In this document: piece by piece, positions 31,362 to 38,333 of the stretch
Layout of the letters: the number at the start of each line of letters is the position of its first letter
How positions within the stretch are numbered: the first letter of the stretch is position 1
IMG/VR virus record: IMGVR_UViG_3300025327_000042
Coordinates: 1-50,488 of that record
Length of the DNA stretch: 50,488 nucleotides
Reading direction: 5' to 3' (one strand)
DNA from: a virus
The notes under the pieces: model-generated
Database searches by the model: none
What the model saw: the letters and a program-made list of their open reading frames with translations, nothing else
Told to the model about the DNA's origin: nothing
Program-made: the position numbers and the translations under genes

Positions 31362-31595
31362 ATGCTAGACGCAGAAGCCCGGGCTATGGAGCTGCCGGAT
31401 GACTCCGCCGTGTGTTCGACTTGTGCCGCGGTGACTTGCGAGCTGGCCGTAGGGCAGGCCCTTATGGAGGAGGGCTGGAGCACGGCCGAGCAGTTGCGCG
31501 TGGGTAGGGAGGTGAAGGATCTGGTCGAGGCGCTTCTACCCCAGGAAGGCGAGCCGTGTGGGAGACACAGGTTGAAGAAGGAGGATTACGAATGA
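31362..31595 (+). CDS. Hypothetical protein with CSTC motif (77 aa)
   Basis: Helical, with two pairs of Cys near residues 19-29 (CSTCAAVTC) and one near the end; could be a zinc-binding helical protein. ATG overlaps a 10-residue leader frame; no Shine-Dalgarno right before it. Ends with ATGA into the next. Confidence 0.6.
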   Translation: MLDAEARAMELPDDSAVCSTCAAVTCELAVGQALMEEGWSTAEQLRVGREVKDLVEALLPQEGEPCGRHRLKKEDYE

Positions 31596-31735
31596 AGCAT
31601 CGGTACATCGTAGTGTCAGCAGAGCCCGGTCCCCGTGTACAGGTAGAAGACGGCGTCGCGTCCCTACAGGGCCGGTGTCGTAACGGCTCTTGGTACCGCC
31701 TGGTAAACCTGTACAAGGATGGCGAGGTTGCATAA
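31592..31735 (+). CDS. Small beta-rich protein (47 aa)
   Basis: Coupled via ATGA to the previous gene with AGGAGG upstream. Looks like a small SH3-like barrel (YIVVSAEPGPRVQVEDGVA, then GSWYRLVNLYKDGEV). No assignment; stop directly abuts the ATPase start. Confidence 0.5.
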   Translation: MKHRYIVVSAEPGPRVQVEDGVASLQGRCRNGSWYRLVNLYKDGEVA

Positions 31736-32641
31736 ATGATCTCGCCAACCACCATCACCCGCGGTACGCCTACACGAACCATGATCCCCGGGCTCACACA
31801 ATCCGCCCCTGAGATAGTTGAGACGGAGCCGGAGGATGTCCGGCTGTCATTGCTAGCACAAGGAGATAGCGGGACGGGCAAGACAGAGGGCATCCGACGC
31901 CTCCTGCTCGCCGGCTACAACGTCGTTGTCCTGGCCATCGAAGCGAAGATGCAGAGGTTGTTGGCTCTCCGGCCACAGACTGTCTACATCGACGGGCCGG
32001 TGATCGAGCGCGTGACGGGTACGAAGCGCCCGCCAACCATCGACGAGAAGTATCAGCGTCTCATCGCGTTCAAGGAGGCGCTGGCGGAGGGTAAGTATAG
32101 AGAACACAAGGGTAAACCCATCGACATCATCGCGGGGGATGGTGTCATGGAGGTCATGGATATCATCAAGGCGTACCGGCTAAAGAACATCCCCATCTCC
32201 AAGTCTACAGGGGAGAAGAACACTTACGCGGCCTACGACCAGATCGGGACGGACGGGGTGGATTTCATCAAGGCGTGCAAGGTTGCGGCTAGTGAGGTGT
32301 CGCGGCAGTATGGTATGCCACCTGTGGGGATGTACTGGACATGCGGGGAGGAGTATGAGCCGGCCGCGGGGAAGTACGTACCCATTCTGCCGGGGCGGAT
32401 CGCGCCTCGGGCGTTGCCTTACCAGTTCGAGGCGATCTTGAGACTCGCGGTCGAGCGCGGGGCGGACGGGCAGCCGGTCTTTGTGGCTCACACGGTCGCC
32501 AGCGAGCAGTGGGTCGCCAAGAGCCCGCCCGGTGTGCTAGACTCTCGCATCGCCGGGCCTGTGGGAGCCGGCGCGCCGGACATGGGCGTCATCTGGAAGC
32601 AGCTGTTAGACTATTACATGATCGGAGAGGCGGACAAGTGA
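31736..32641 (+). CDS. RecA-like AAA ATPase (AAA_24 / Sak4-like)
   Basis: 301 aa. Walker A is GDSGTGKT at 43-50; a Walker B-like strand IDIIAGDGV is near residue 130; later segments PVGMYWTCGEEY and PYQFEAILRLAV fit the phage nucleotide-binding family that includes Sak4-type recombinases. In many phages such a gene is followed by a candidate ssDNA-binding protein and a Cas4-type nuclease, as here. Role: annealing or strand exchange during replication and repair, inferred. Confidence 0.75.
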   Translation: MISPTTITRGTPTRTMIPGLTQSAPEIVETEPEDVRLSLLAQGDSGTGKTEGIRRLLLAGYNVVVLAIEAKMQRLLALRPQTVYIDGPVIERVTGTKRPPTIDEKYQRLIAFKEALAEGKYREHKGKPIDIIAGDGVMEVMDIIKAYRLKNIPISKSTGEKNTYAAYDQIGTDGVDFIKACKVAASEVSRQYGMPPVGMYWTCGEEYEPAAGKYVPILPGRIAPRALPYQFEAILRLAVERGADGQPVFVAHTVASEQWVAKSPPGVLDSRIAGPVGAGAPDMGVIWKQLLDYYMIGEADK

Positions 32642-32766
32642 GCACGAGCCGGGTGGGCAAGGTGATCGGCATGGCGTCCGACATTCTCTATTGGGGGTGC
32701 GTGGTCACGATCATCGTAGCGGTCCTGTACTTTCTGATGACCGTCGATCCTGTCGGAGGTAAGTGA
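32638..32766 (+). CDS. Small single-span membrane protein (42 aa)
   Basis: GTG at 32638 shares bases with the ATPase stop, with GGAGAGG seven to eight bases upstream. Residues ~16-37 form one hydrophobic helix (YWGCVVTIIVAVLYFLM). Unknown; may be a superinfection-type or regulatory membrane peptide. Confidence 0.5.
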   Translation: MSTSRVGKVIGMASDILYWGCVVTIIVAVLYFLMTVDPVGGK

Positions 32767-32768
32767 AG

Positions 32769-32900
32769 ATGACAAAGACAAGGGTAATCCGCGAGCTAGA
32801 ACAGTTAGAGAAGAGGCTGGGGGACCTAGCCAACACGATCCTCCGGGAAGGTATCACGGATGGACCGGAGCCGTTTCCTGGAGGAAAGAATGTCGAGTGA
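32769..32900 (+). CDS. Small helical protein (43 aa)
   Basis: ATG follows the previous stop closely. N-terminal 30 residues are a charged amphipathic helix (RELEQLEKRLGDLANTI) and the end is Pro/Gly-rich. Overlaps the next gene by 11 bases. Confidence 0.5.
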   Translation: MTKTRVIRELEQLEKRLGDLANTILREGITDGPEPFPGGKNVE

Positions 32901-33072
32901 TGTGGACGCGGCGGTGCGTGCAGCGTTCATCGCCGCACGTGACAAGCGCGGGAGTATGATGACTCACGAGCTAGCGTTCCTCGACGGGGCGGTGTGGGCG
33001 TATGAGCGCATGGAGTGCATGGCGAGAGCTGTCGAAGCCTATAAGATGGAAACAGGGGAGAATGAGGGATGA
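32890..33072 (+). CDS. Hypothetical helical protein (60 aa)
   Basis: ATG at 32890 with GGAGGAAAG upstream chosen over the ATG at 32860. Helical throughout, with AAFIAARDKRG and AVWAYERMECMARAVEAY. Unknown function. ATGA into the HTH gene. Confidence 0.6.
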   Translation: MSSDVDAAVRAAFIAARDKRGSMMTHELAFLDGAVWAYERMECMARAVEAYKMETGENEG

Positions 33073-33419
33073 ATGTAGACGAGTGGGCAGCCACGGTGCG
33101 AGGCTTCGCACAGCTACGGCAGATATCGGGCTCCGCTGAGCCGCCTGGCTTTACACTTCCACCGGCAACGGGGCTGGCACAGCTTCGGGAGTTATCCGAC
33201 CACCTGCACATCGCTGAGGTGCCTGGCAGTAACAGGATGTCTGGTGCGGGGTTCGAGGGAGCCGCACGCTTCACCCGCGCCCGCACCGTGAATCAAGTAG
33301 CTAAGCGGCTAGGTGTCACCGCGCCTACTGTCTACTGCCATATCAACAAGCTAGCAGGATCTATTACCTCCCTCCCTGGACATAAGTACCAGGCTACGTC
33401 GAATGGAGCGACAAAGTAA
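33069..33419 (+). CDS. Helix-turn-helix DNA-binding protein (116 aa)
   Basis: The C-terminal ~45 residues contain TVNQVAKRLGVTAPTVYCHIN, a clear HTH of the transcription-regulator/transposase type. The N-terminal half is Pro/Gly-rich with a repeated AQLR(Q/E)(I/L)S. Likely a regulator or replication-initiation factor, given its place beside the ATPase and candidate ssDNA-binding genes, and a candidate to bind the repeats at 26.5-27.1 kb. Confidence 0.65.
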   Translation: MNVDEWAATVRGFAQLRQISGSAEPPGFTLPPATGLAQLRELSDHLHIAEVPGSNRMSGAGFEGAARFTRARTVNQVAKRLGVTAPTVYCHINKLAGSITSLPGHKYQATSNGATK

Positions 33420-33640
33420 TGTCCGTCTTCAAGAGTGATTACAATGGGTGGGAGGTTGATCTGGGCGATCCGGCTATCAAAGCCCAGCTGGGTGAGCAGT
33501 TGAGGGTAACCCGCGAGGAGCTGACCGCGGCCATCAACATGGAGAACGTGAGTGACCGACTGTTCGCGCGCATTCTCAAGAACCGCAGCAAAGCACACCA
33601 ACTACTCCTGGAAAGGGTTCCAGGATCTAAAGGAGAATAG
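33419..33640 (+). CDS. Hypothetical protein (73 aa)
   Basis: Starts TAATG against the HTH gene. Helical with the phrase VTREELTAAINMENVSDRLF and a basic end. No assignment; probably in the recombination block. Confidence 0.6.
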   Translation: MSVFKSDYNGWEVDLGDPAIKAQLGEQLRVTREELTAAINMENVSDRLFARILKNRSKAHQLLLERVPGSKGE

Positions 33641-33645
33641 AGTCC

Positions 33646-34332
33646 ATGCCTAACAGTTACGAAGATGCCTTGGGGGAGTATCAGGCTTTCGGTGATGCGA
33701 GGATCGTCCTGCCCGCGTCCATGTATCCCGTCAAGCTGGCGATCCGCGATGTCAAGACCACGGATGTTCAGAATGAGGGAGCGGAGAACGAGTTCGGTGG
33801 CGTCCCCTTCGTCGATCTTGTCGGCGACATCTATGCCGGGCCGTTCAGCGGAGAGTCTATCCAGGCCCGCCTCAAAATGCAGCCTGGGAAGTCAGGTGGC
33901 CTGCTCGGCTTCCTCAAGGGTGCGACGAAGACTATCACCCGGCAGCCCGCAGCGAGTGAGATCCTGGCGAAGTTCTTTGACTTCTCGCATCTGGGCCAAG
34001 GTGACCCCAAGGACAAGGCGTATCGCACCGCCGTCCGCGAAGCCCTGCGGGATCAGTTCTGGCAGATGGAGCCTGCTCAGCGACTAGAGTTCATGCTCAA
34101 GTATCTGCGGGTCCAGCAGTGGGATCAGAAGTCAGTCATCGCGCAGGTGGGGGTACGGGAGTACGACAGTAACAACATCAACCCGGTGACTGGCCAGCCG
34201 TATGTCAACACGGTCAATACGTGGCAGGGGTTCTTCGACGTGACCGACCCGGCTAAGGGACTGGCCTTTGTCAACTCCGTGGAGTTCCCCAAGCAGGCCG
34301 CGTGGGCAGCGGAGATGGGAGTGGGGCAGTGA
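33646..34332 (+). CDS. Candidate single-stranded DNA-binding protein (228 aa)
   Basis: AAAGGAG upstream of ATG. The N-terminal region is beta-rich (MYPVKLAIRDVKTTDVQNEG, then VPFVDLVGDIYAGPFSG), as in an OB-type fold; a Gly/Lys-rich linker (QPGKSGGLLGFLKG) and a helical C-terminus follow. Genes in this place after a Sak4-like ATPase commonly encode ssDNA-binding proteins, for example DUF669-type. Assignment rests on context and strand pattern only. Confidence 0.45.
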   Translation: MPNSYEDALGEYQAFGDARIVLPASMYPVKLAIRDVKTTDVQNEGAENEFGGVPFVDLVGDIYAGPFSGESIQARLKMQPGKSGGLLGFLKGATKTITRQPAASEILAKFFDFSHLGQGDPKDKAYRTAVREALRDQFWQMEPAQRLEFMLKYLRVQQWDQKSVIAQVGVREYDSNNINPVTGQPYVNTVNTWQGFFDVTDPAKGLAFVNSVEFPKQAAWAAEMGVGQ

Positions 34333-34502
34333 TCGGTCTCTGGGAGGGCGACCAGGAGGAGGATGAGAGGGTGGATGATCTCTCCTGCGGATCGCTCATT
34401 CCTGCCGTCGAGCCGCCCGAGAGTCTGGTTCTGTATGATGCCCGCGGAACTGAGCTGCGACGACAGAGAGTGGTTGGGTTCAGACAGCGGGGTGGGCGAT
34501 GA
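34329..34502 (+). CDS. Hypothetical acidic protein (57 aa)
   Basis: GTG at 34329, with GGGAG upstream, overlaps the preceding stop. Very acidic first half (EGDQEEDERVDD), then PESLVLYDARGTELRRQ. Part of the coupled chain. Confidence 0.55.
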   Translation: MIGLWEGDQEEDERVDDLSCGSLIPAVEPPESLVLYDARGTELRRQRVVGFRQRGGR

Positions 34503-34804
34503 CCGGGGCAATCACACTGTTCGTCGCGCTGGCCATAACTAGCCCGCCGAGGCTGGAGGTGGCAGGGTTAGCAAAGCCTCCCGTGATACGGCTAGAGGAC
34601 GGGAGCCGCGGGGTGCAGGTAGGAGTGAAGTTTCCCGTGTCGCAGCATGTTGGGGTGTACGGGATGATGACGCACTTGCCGAGTATAACAGGGCACGTGG
34701 AGCTGGGACACGGGTATACGATGCCGTTCACGTTGACCGCGAGACCAGTGTACAACGTGGGAGTGAGCATCGACGTGCCGGTGGGGCGGAAGCGAGATCG
34801 GTAG
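34499..34804 (+). CDS. Hypothetical protein with signal-like N-terminus (101 aa)
   Basis: ATGA overlap upstream. Residues 1-14 are hydrophobic (MTGAITLFVALAIT), then a beta-rich part (YGMMTHLPSITGHVELGHGY) with membrane-strand-like pattern. Might be secreted or membrane-associated; unknown. Confidence 0.55.
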   Translation: MTGAITLFVALAITSPPRLEVAGLAKPPVIRLEDGSRGVQVGVKFPVSQHVGVYGMMTHLPSITGHVELGHGYTMPFTLTARPVYNVGVSIDVPVGRKRDR

Positions 34805-34805
34805 T

Positions 34806-34910
34806 ATGACTACGCACCGTGCGCCCGCTCGCCCACGGTGTTTTGTCGAGGGGCGGTCCTGGGAACACGACGGCCTGGGATCGCCCCGAGGCGTAGGAGC
34901 TGAGGGATGA
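34806..34910 (+). CDS. Possible small basic peptide (34 aa)
   Basis: ATG follows the previous TAG by one base and ends with ATGA into the next gene. Arg/Pro-rich with a single Cys. Little else to support it. Confidence 0.35.
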   Translation: MTTHRAPARPRCFVEGRSWEHDGLGSPRGVGAEG

Positions 34911-35107
34911 AGAAGCCGAAACGCAGCAAGCGGCCGAAGAGGCGCCGCAACTACATCTGGGTTGTGGAGGGTGAGTTCGGTTGGGGTTGGCAATCTACCC
35001 CGGCCGTCGGGGTCACCCGGATTGAGGCCACGGAGGAGCGGCGCTCCTGGGCCGCACAGAATCCAAGCGATCGTTTCCGCATCGTGAAGTACGAGGCGGT
35101 CCGATGA
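34907..35107 (+). CDS. Small basic protein (66 aa)
   Basis: N-terminus of 14 nearly all Lys/Arg/Pro residues, then a compact Trp-rich domain (WVVEGEFGWGWQS) and a basic end. Likely nucleic-acid binding. Coupled to neighbours by ATGA overlaps on both sides. Confidence 0.6.
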   Translation: MKKPKRSKRPKRRRNYIWVVEGEFGWGWQSTPAVGVTRIEATEERRSWAAQNPSDRFRIVKYEAVR

Positions 35108-35478
35108 GGCGAGAAACGAGAGGGTTGGTGACGCTGGTCGGCGTTGGTGCCGCGATGGCTGTCGCCGTGATAATGAGTCTGCACTTAAGACCACACAAGC
35201 CAGCAGTCCCTACGTTGACAGGAGTCAGCTCTCTTCGCCCGCCCGAGCTGCTAGCGCCGATGACGCGGATCAAGTGTACCGGGTTCGGCTTCGATCTACG
35301 GCCGGCTGCGGAAGGCGCGGGCGTTCTGCACGTGGACGAGGCGACGATTTCCGAGCTGTTCCTGGACGTGCAATGCAAGGACAGCGCGGCGGTGCGGGTG
35401 ACACTCAGAGGCGAGGAGCATGTCATCGTCCGGTGGGATGGGCGTGTGGAGATTTACGGGCCGGGGGTGATGAGATGA
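35104..35478 (+). CDS. Single-span membrane protein with external beta domain (124 aa)
   Basis: Residues ~8-25 are a hydrophobic anchor after a basic start; the remaining domain is beta-rich with two Cys (IKCTGFGF and DVQCKDS), which could be disulfide bonded outside the membrane. Unknown role. Confidence 0.55.
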   Translation: MRRETRGLVTLVGVGAAMAVAVIMSLHLRPHKPAVPTLTGVSSLRPPELLAPMTRIKCTGFGFDLRPAAEGAGVLHVDEATISELFLDVQCKDSAAVRVTLRGEEHVIVRWDGRVEIYGPGVMR

Positions 35479-35861
35479 AGCGATACACGCCGGTCGTAGG
35501 CGATTGCAGCTTGACTCACGCCACATGTCCGCAAGGCGTGACCCACCGCATCGACTACGAGGAGCGGGCGGATGGGGAGTGGTGCCGAGCCTCTGAGGTC
35601 GATGCCGAGATCCAGCGGCTGCATAAGCGGATCATCGACCTCCACACCGCCGCGGCCTACAGATGCGAGGCTCACGAGGACGAGGAGGCGGCTGGGATCT
35701 GCCCGTGCTGCGAGCGGGCGGAGGTGGCGCGGCTCCGGGCTGCGTTGGATCTCTCGGTGCGTGGTGAGATGGAGGAGACGGCGCGGCGGATGGATCTGGA
35801 GCAGGAGATCGAGCGGCGCAAAGACCGTTCACTTTGGCCACCAGCGAGGAAGGTGACATGA
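35475..35861 (+). CDS. Coiled-coil protein with Cys pair (128 aa)
   Basis: ATG at 35475 chosen in the 3' end of the previous gene. N-terminal domain with Cys, then CEAHEDEE, CPCCE, and a long C-terminal charged helix (RRMDLEQEIERRKD). Could be a zinc-binding coiled-coil regulator; no family recognised. Confidence 0.6.
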   Translation: MKRYTPVVGDCSLTHATCPQGVTHRIDYEERADGEWCRASEVDAEIQRLHKRIIDLHTAAAYRCEAHEDEEAAGICPCCERAEVARLRAALDLSVRGEMEETARRMDLEQEIERRKDRSLWPPARKVT

Positions 35862-36121
35862 CCGGCAAGCTACCGGTCGTATTCTGGGCGACGAGGGAAG
35901 AGTGTGAAGCGGTGCAGCGCACGTTTGGTCTGAGTGGCCCCGTCTCCGTTGGCGAGAAGGTTCGTGAGGCGTGCGCCACCGCCATCACCGCCGCCGTCGA
36001 AGGGAAGGGAGGAGCGATCGGAGGGTGGCTTAATGAAGGAGCGAGCGTGTTCCGTCGAGAGCGGTTTTATCCTGCGCGCCGCGTCCTCGTCGTGCCGATG
36101 GAGGATGAAGCTGCGCCATGA
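35858..36121 (+). CDS. Hypothetical protein (87 aa)
   Basis: ATGA overlap, AGGAAGG upstream. Starts with a strand then helix (VVFWATREECEAVQRTFGL). Unknown. Ends with ATGA into the HNH gene. Confidence 0.6.
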   Translation: MTGKLPVVFWATREECEAVQRTFGLSGPVSVGEKVREACATAITAAVEGKGGAIGGWLNEGASVFRRERFYPARRVLVVPMEDEAAP

Positions 36122-36558
36122 GAACCCGCCCGCTGGAGATCCGATTGTGGGAGAAGATTGACAAGCGCGGCCCTGACGACTGCTGGCCGTGGCGTGCATA
36201 TAAGAGTCGGGACGGCTACGGGCGCGTACAGGTCGGCCGACGGTGCTTGAATGCCCACCGAATCGCATACTCGTTAATTCATGGTACTCTTCCGGTTAGC
36301 CTAACAATAGATCACCTCTGCCGTAACCGAGCGTGCTGCAACCCAAGGCACATGGAGCCCGTTCCACTTCGGTTGAACATTCTGCGCGGATTCAGCCCCG
36401 CGGCCGACCATGCGAAGCAAACCCACTGCATCCGTGGGCACGAGTTCACGGCTGAGAACACGAAGCGGCAATCCAACGGCGGGAGGTCGTGCAGAATCTG
36501 CGGCCGGCTCATGGACAGACTCTCATATCATCGTCGAAAGGAGAGCAGGGGTGTCTAA
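36118..36558 (+). CDS. HNH endonuclease (146 aa)
   Basis: Typical HNH of the phage homing type: AHRIAYSLIHG (residues 46-56), IDHLCRNRACCNPRHMEPV (64-82) with H66, N75 and H78, and a C-terminal CxxGH...CxxC zinc-binding domain (CIRGHEFTAEN, CRICG). It is a free-standing endonuclease; no intron or intein beside it. Likely a mobile element among hypothetical genes, or a DNA-packaging-related nuclease, though far from terminase. Confidence 0.85.
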   Translation: MRTRPLEIRLWEKIDKRGPDDCWPWRAYKSRDGYGRVQVGRRCLNAHRIAYSLIHGTLPVSLTIDHLCRNRACCNPRHMEPVPLRLNILRGFSPAADHAKQTHCIRGHEFTAENTKRQSNGGRSCRICGRLMDRLSYHRRKESRGV

Positions 36559-36817
36559 AGAGGAAATCCTGGCGCACGTCGCTCGACTCGACCTGGCGCG
36601 GAAGCAGCTTGAACGCGAGCTGGCTCCGCGCATTCCGTCGGTCGATGCTGACTTCTACTACGGCGCGCTGGACCGCCTCACGGCCGCGTGGGCGCTGCGG
36701 CTGCTAACCCGCGTGGGCCACGCAGAAGGGCACCAGGCGTGCATGAGATGCCAAAAGTACCGCAAGCTCGCCGACGCGCTGGTCGCGGACCTCGGGGAAG
36801 CAGGGAGGATGGTGTGA
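36551..36817 (+). CDS. Hypothetical helical protein (88 aa)
   Basis: GTG at 36551 with AAAGGAG seven bases upstream. Helical with EEILAHVARLDLARKQLERELA and a CMRCQ pair. It overlaps the end of the HNH gene by eight bases. Confidence 0.55.
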   Translation: MSKEEILAHVARLDLARKQLERELAPRIPSVDADFYYGALDRLTAAWALRLLTRVGHAEGHQACMRCQKYRKLADALVADLGEAGRMV

Positions 36818-37104
36818 CGCGGTACAGGAAAAAGCCCATTGTCGTCGAAGCGTTCCAGATGACCGAAGCGCGGCGCTCGGATAGCAGTGAGTGGCCGTCG
36901 TGGCTCAATGATGCGTGGAATCGCACCGGCGAAGGTGCTCTCTGGATTGACACGGATGACCCCGACGGCCTGCGCTTGGTCCTCGGCACGAAGGAGGGAG
37001 TCCACCGCGTCTCGTGGAACGATTGGATCATCCGCGGTATCGAGGGTGAGTTGTACGCCTGCTCGCCGACCATCTTCGCAATGACATACGAACCTGCACC
37101 ATGA
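36814..37104 (+). CDS. Conserved YRKKPIVVEAFQ phage protein (96 aa)
   Basis: Begins TRYRKKPIVVEAFQMTE, the signature of a small family found across many phage genomes, and ends with a W-rich conserved domain (DWIIRGIEGELYACSPTIF). Function unknown. GTG start overlaps the previous stop. Confidence 0.8.
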   Translation: MTRYRKKPIVVEAFQMTEARRSDSSEWPSWLNDAWNRTGEGALWIDTDDPDGLRLVLGTKEGVHRVSWNDWIIRGIEGELYACSPTIFAMTYEPAP

Positions 37105-37195
37105 CACGACGGCGCGTGTCGCAAGTGCAGGGCGGTTGGCTGATTTCTCGTTGTGGGACCCATCATATGGACATTACTAGGAATAGGAGGTTACT

Positions 37196-38107
37196 GTGCC
37201 CATCGTAGGCTGGATCTGTCCCATTCACAGAGATGAGGTAAGTTTCGATCACTTCGACACGTGTAATGCGTTACAGGGGAGAGCGGCTTACTCTCCCTGG
37301 CTCGCACGGTTCGCCGCGGAGAAGATTCTCAAGGACACGAGGCATCTCTCCCTCGATCTCACAGCTACACGTGTGCTCGGCTGCCCTCGTGCTACCTACC
37401 TACAGACACAGTTCAGTTATCATGTAGACCCATCCAAGCGCGCGCTGATGGATAGGGGCACGGCGTTGCACGGTGTCGCGGCGACCATGATGGGAGACCG
37501 CTGGGGCACCGAACATACCGATCTCGTCAGGATGACCCTGGTGGGCAAGCTGTTCGGCCACGACATCAGCGCAGCCGCGGACGCGATCCGTAAGGATCTA
37601 GGCGAGATCGTGGATCATAAGTTTCCATCTGACTTCTCCGTGCAGTATCGCAAGAAGAAGCAGGGTCGGCTGCGGCTGTCCGACAAGGTAGGCGGCAACT
37701 ACGTCGCGCAGTTGAACATCGAGAGGCTGTTACTGGCACAGCAACCTTGGGCCGTCGAGGCGGGGTATGATCCTGGCAATGTCCTGCTGACTGTGTGGGA
37801 TCACGCGACCGGGTCAAATGATCCCCCCGAGCCCCTCGCGGTGGATCATGTGGAGGAGGATGAGTTGGCCAGCTTCCATCCTAGCGGAGGGGATGCGACG
37901 GTAGTTGACATTGTGGAGGAGCTGACGTTCGCCAAGCAACAGGAGGTCGTGCCGGCACAGACCATCGTGGAGAAAGAGCAGCGTGCGGCTAGCCTCTTAC
38001 TAGTGGGCGAGACACAGATGGATGGGAAGAAGTGCGCTAGTTACTGTGATGTCGAGCCTGCATGTACTAAGCTATTAAGGAAGTACGGGAGGCCGGCCAT
38101 AACATGA
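37196..38107 (+). CDS. Cas4-like RecB-family nuclease (303 aa)
   Basis: GTG start with TAGGAGGT upstream. N-terminal LGCPRATYL (C63) and C-terminal KCASYCDVEPAC (C280, C284, C290) give the four Cys of the Fe-S cluster in Cas4/AddB-type nucleases; the nuclease core has MDRGTALHGV (H92), an acidic strand and DLGEIVDHKF (D140-x-K142). Phage Cas4-like enzymes resect DNA ends, here next to AAA ATPase and replication genes. No cas1, cas2 or CRISPR array, so not a CRISPR system. Confidence 0.75.
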   Translation: MPIVGWICPIHRDEVSFDHFDTCNALQGRAAYSPWLARFAAEKILKDTRHLSLDLTATRVLGCPRATYLQTQFSYHVDPSKRALMDRGTALHGVAATMMGDRWGTEHTDLVRMTLVGKLFGHDISAAADAIRKDLGEIVDHKFPSDFSVQYRKKKQGRLRLSDKVGGNYVAQLNIERLLLAQQPWAVEAGYDPGNVLLTVWDHATGSNDPPEPLAVDHVEEDELASFHPSGGDATVVDIVEELTFAKQQEVVPAQTIVEKEQRAASLLLVGETQMDGKKCASYCDVEPACTKLLRKYGRPAIT

Positions 38108-38135
38108 CACGCCTAGTGTGTGCTGGGAGATGGAA

Positions 38136-38333
38136 GTGAGACTGGAGACCGTGACTGAGTATCTTGCTCGCGGGGGCCACATTACCCGTGTGCCGTCGGG
38201 CATGAGCAGCAGGAATCTCAAGGAGGAGTACAGTGACCGGCTAGTTTGGCTCTGGGGGCCAGGGTATCGGGAGAGGCGGGAGCAGGCACGGTTACAGGGG
38301 CGATGGAACACGGAGCGAACTCCCAAGCCATGA
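38136..38333 (+). CDS. Small conserved phage protein (65 aa)
   Basis: GTG at 38136 with GGGAG six bases upstream chosen; ATG at 38130 is alternative. TVTEYLARGGHITRVPSG is typical of small phage proteins of unknown function. Overlaps the polymerase start by four bases. Confidence 0.7.
   Translation: MRLETVTEYLARGGHITRVPSGMSSRNLKEEYSDRLVWLWGPGYRERREQARLQGRWNTERTPKP

Noticed and set aside
37196-38107. Cas4-like gene as part of a CRISPR-Cas system
   Set aside because: No cas1, cas2, effector genes or repeat-spacer array anywhere in the window; stand-alone Cas4-like nucleases are common in phages.
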